Shown here: positions 61,470 to 64,000 of the stretch, one piece after another
Position numbering within the stretch: position 1 is the stretch's first letter
How the letters are laid out: every line of letters starts with the position of its first letter
From: Heligmosomoides polygyrus polygyrus
Taxonomy: Eukaryota > Nematoda > Chromadorea > Rhabditida > Heligmosomidae
Length of the DNA stretch: 64,000 bases
Direction of reading: 5' to 3'
Assembly (NCBI GenBank): GCA_947396885.1
Contig: OX377202.1
Location: 62,001-126,000, forward strand
Program-made: the position numbers and the translations under genes
Notes under the pieces: generated by a model
The model's input: the letters and a program-made list of their open reading frames with translations, nothing else
Told to the model about the DNA's origin: nothing
Databases searched by the model: none

Positions 61470-64000
61470 CGGAAGAAGCTTCAGCCGCTAAGTCCGTCGC
61501 CCTAAAACGGCAGCTTGGGTTAAGGCAATATAGGAAGGTGGAGAGTTGTGATCATGTCGGTGTGAAGAACCTTCACAACTCTGCTCACCTTCGCATCTTC
61601 GGTCTGATAGCTTTCCGCGTCTCACCGCAGTGGTCGACTGAATTCGGAAAAAATCCTGTCACTCAAGCCTAACCTGCATATTCGCACCGCCATAACTTTG
61701 CCCGTTCTCAAGCTACGTCGCTGCGCTTTGGAGAGCTACTAGACCTTCTTACTTTCTACAAAACCCACAAGCTGTAACCGGAAGGATTAAAGCTTGACGG
61801 AGTTGTTGTGCTCCAAACATGCCCGCGCGTGTAATTTGGCACATCAACGGTCGATATTCTCCGCGCCCTTACTCGCTCAGATTACACTTCTCGCTGCTAT
61901 AGATAAAACCGTTCAATTGGATATCAAAAGCTCTATCGAATGGTTCCCAACATGGCGAAGTTTGAAAATATTGGTTTTCTGTGACGTCGTCGTCAGCGCA
62001 GGCTCGGCTTAGCTTGTGCTCGTCCCCCAGGGGAAATTTTCAAAAAATCAGTTTTTCCGAATTTGGTCGTGATTGATACCGTTCGATAGAGCTTTTCAAG
62101 CTGAACAGAATCGTATCACAGCTAGCGTCGAGTACTGAAATATGGGCAGGCAAAGGGCGGAAGAAGCTTCAGCCGCTAAGTCCGTCGCCCTAAAACGGCA
62201 GCTTGGGTTAAGGCAATATAGGAAGGTGGAGAGTTGTGATCATGTCGGTGTGAAGAACCTTCACAACTCTGCTCACCTTCGCATTTTCGGGCTGATAGCT
62301 TTCCGGGTCTCTCCGCAGTGGTCGACTGAATTCGGAAAAAATCCTGTCACTCAAGCCTAACCTGCATATTCCCACCGCTATAACTTTGCCCGTTCTCAAG
62401 CTACGTCGCTGTGCTTTAGCGCACTCGTAGAACGTTTTACTGACTACAAAACCCACAAGCTGTAGCCAAAAGGATTCAAGCTTTACGGAGTTGTTGTGCT
62501 CCAAACACGCCCGCGCGTGTAATTTGGCACATCAGCGGTCGATATTCTCCGCGCCCTTACTCGCTCAGATTACACTTCTCGCTGCTATAGATAAAACCGT
62601 TCAATTGGATATCAAAAGCTCTATCGAATGGTTCCCAACATGGCGAAATTTGAAAATATTGGTTTTCTGTGACGTCGTCGTCAGCGCAGGCTCGGCTTAG
62701 CTTGTGCTCATCCCCGAGGGGAAATTGTCAAAAAATCAGTTTTTCCGAAATTGGTCGTGATTGATACCGTTTGATAGAGCTTTTTAAGCTGAACAGAATC
62801 GTGTCATTGCTAGCGTCGAGTACTGAAATATGGGCAAGCAAAGGGCGTAAGAAGCTTCAGCCGCTAAGTCCGTCGCCCTAAAACGGCAGCTTGGGTTAAG
62901 GCAATATAGGAAGGTGGAGAGTTGTGATCATGTCGGTGTGAAGAACCTTCACAATTCTGCTCACCTTCGCATTTTCGGGATGATAGCTTTCCGGGTCTCA
63001 CCGCAGTGGTCGACTGAATTCGGAAAAAATCCTGTCACTCAAGCCTAACCTGCATATTCCCACCGCTATAACTTTGCCCGTTCTCAAGCTACGTCGCTGT
63101 GCTTTAGCGCACTCGTAGAACGTTTTACTCACTACAAAACCCACAAGCTGTAGCCAAAAGGATTCAAGCTTTACGGAGTTGTTGTGCTCCAAACACGCCC
63201 GCGCGTGTAATTTGGCACATCAGCGGTCGATATTCTCCGCGCCCTTACTCGCTCAGATTACACTTCTCGCTACTATAAATGAAACCGTTCAATTGGATAT
63301 CAAAAGCTCTATCGAATGGTTCCCAACATGGCGAAATTTGAAAATATTGGTTTTCTGTGACGTCGTCGTCAGCGCAGGCTCGGCTTAGCTTGTGCTCATC
63401 CCCGAGGGGAAATTGTCAAAAAATCAGTTTTTCCGAAATTGGTCGCGATTGATACCGTTCGATAGAACTTTTCAAGCTGAACAGAATCGTATCACAGCTA
63501 GCGTCGAGTACCGAAATATGGGCAAGCAAAGGGCGGAAGAAGCTTCAGCCGCTAAGTCCGTCGCCCTAAAACGGCAGCTTGGGTTAAGGCAATATAGGAA
63601 GGTGGAGAGTTGTGATCATGTCGGTGTGAAGAACCTTCACAACTCTGCTCACCTTCGCATTTTCGGGCTGATAGCTTTCCGGGTCTCACCGCAGTGGTCG
63701 ACTGAATTCGGAAAAAATCCTGTCACTCAAGCCTAACCTGCATATTCGCACCGCCATAACTTTGCCCGTTCTCAAGCTACGTCGCTGCGCTTTGGAGCGC
63801 TACTAGACCTTCTTACTTTCTACAAAACCCACGAGCTGTAACCGGAAGGATTAAAGCTTGACGGAGTTGTTGTGCTCCAAACATGCCCGCGCGTGTAATT
63901 TGGCACATCAACGGTCGATATTCTCCGCGCCCTTACTCGCTCAGATTACACTTCTCGCTGCTATAGATAAAACCGTTCAATTGGATATCAAAAGCTCTAT
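61470..64000 (+). repeat. Copy of 53902-56432, cut by the window end
   Basis: Counterpart of the segment 7568 bases upstream. The match is still running at the last base. A larger 11-unit higher-order repeat may therefore be starting its second copy here. Confidence 0.83.
63867..64000 (+). repeat. Partial monomer at the window edge
   Basis: First 134 bases of a monomer, preceded by a type-B zone and cut within the first arm of the 19-bp inverted repeat. The array continues beyond the window. At the other edge, bases 1-7 are the end of a preceding monomer. Confidence 0.95.

Larger units (their letters stand above)
1..64000. repeat. 688-bp satellite tandem array filling the window
   Basis: Head-to-tail repetition of one monomer, all copies in the same orientation. 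The landmark TTGTTGTGCTCC recurs every 688 bases. Exceptions are a 686-bp unit at about 3137-3822 and another at about 12497-13182, a 687-bp unit in each of 9788-10474, 51485-52171 and 53548-54234, a 689-bp unit at 48732-49420, and three 419-bp units. These lengths account for every base between 8 and 63867, so nothing foreign is inserted. Copies differ mainly by scattered single-base substitutions shared in haplotype combinations. An array of this length and regularity is typical of eukaryotic heterochromatic satellites and not known from bacterial chromosomes; the exact chromosomal site and species cannot be read from the sequence. EcoRI (GAATTC) and SalI (GTCGAC) sites recur about once per monomer, so digests should give a 688-bp ladder. 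Confidence 0.97.

Noticed and set aside
8..64000. Hundreds of short reading frames (64-114 codons) on both strands
   Set aside because: They repeat with the 688-bp period; many start at TTG rather than ATG; they overlap on both strands; and they are interrupted by stops or frameshifts in several copies. No recognisable domain. Longer versions (89, 92, 98, 109 or 114 codons) arise only from single-base loss of a stop or a one-base insertion.
1..64000. CRISPR array
   Set aside because: The repeat unit is 688 bp with no short direct repeats separated by unique spacers.
1..64000. rDNA or other tandem gene family
   Set aside because: No rRNA, 5S, tRNA, snRNA or histone sequence recognised in the monomer on either strand.

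Overview
The whole window is one uninterrupted block of satellite DNA. Every base belongs to a head-to-tail tandem array of a 688-bp monomer. Taking the TTGTTGTGCTCC landmark as the phase, monomers start at 8, 1115, 1803, 2491, 3596 and onward to 63867. That gives 91 complete 688-bp-class copies, three short 419-bp copies and fragments at both edges. The sum closes exactly: 91 x 688, plus 3 x 419, minus 6 bases of net small indels, leads from 8 to 63867. There is therefore no room for an inserted gene, transposon or spacer. Neither edge of the array lies in the window.

This is almost certainly a eukaryotic nuclear satellite such as pericentromeric, centromeric, sex-chromosome or B-chromosome heterochromatin; no cellular gene, rRNA or tRNA was recognised. 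The species cannot be named from the sequence. CpG is plentiful, yet many of the sites that differ between copies are CpG versus TpG or CpA, which hints at cytosine methylation at some point in the array's history.

Each monomer has recurrent internal architecture: a 19-bp inverted repeat whose arms enclose 133 bp (171 bp in total), a second 12-bp inverted repeat, several short GC-rich dyads, a TGACG...CGTCA dyad, and six copies of the hexamer CAAGCT/AGCTTG. A variable zone just upstream of the phase landmark exists in two forms, called A and B here. Short reading frames of 64-114 codons recur in every copy. They carry stops, frameshifts and replacement changes in many copies and are treated as non-coding.

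Layout. 0-13 kb: heterogeneous zone containing the three short units, the small indels and dispersed related haplotypes. 13-19.4 kb: fairly uniform type-A units. 20.4-39.2 kb: a 12-unit (8256-bp) higher-order repeat in two copies, the second enlarged by an internal 4-unit (2752-bp) tandem duplication and patched by a local conversion-like tract. 41.3-48.1 kb: a 5-unit (3440-bp) tandem duplication. 50.5-54.6 kb: a 3-unit (2063-bp) duplication. 56.3-60.4 kb: a 2-unit (1376-bp) repeat in three copies. 61.5 kb to the end: a further copy of the 53.9-56.4 kb segment, 11 units away. The picture is of a satellite evolving by unequal exchange and conversion at several scales, with no genes taking part.
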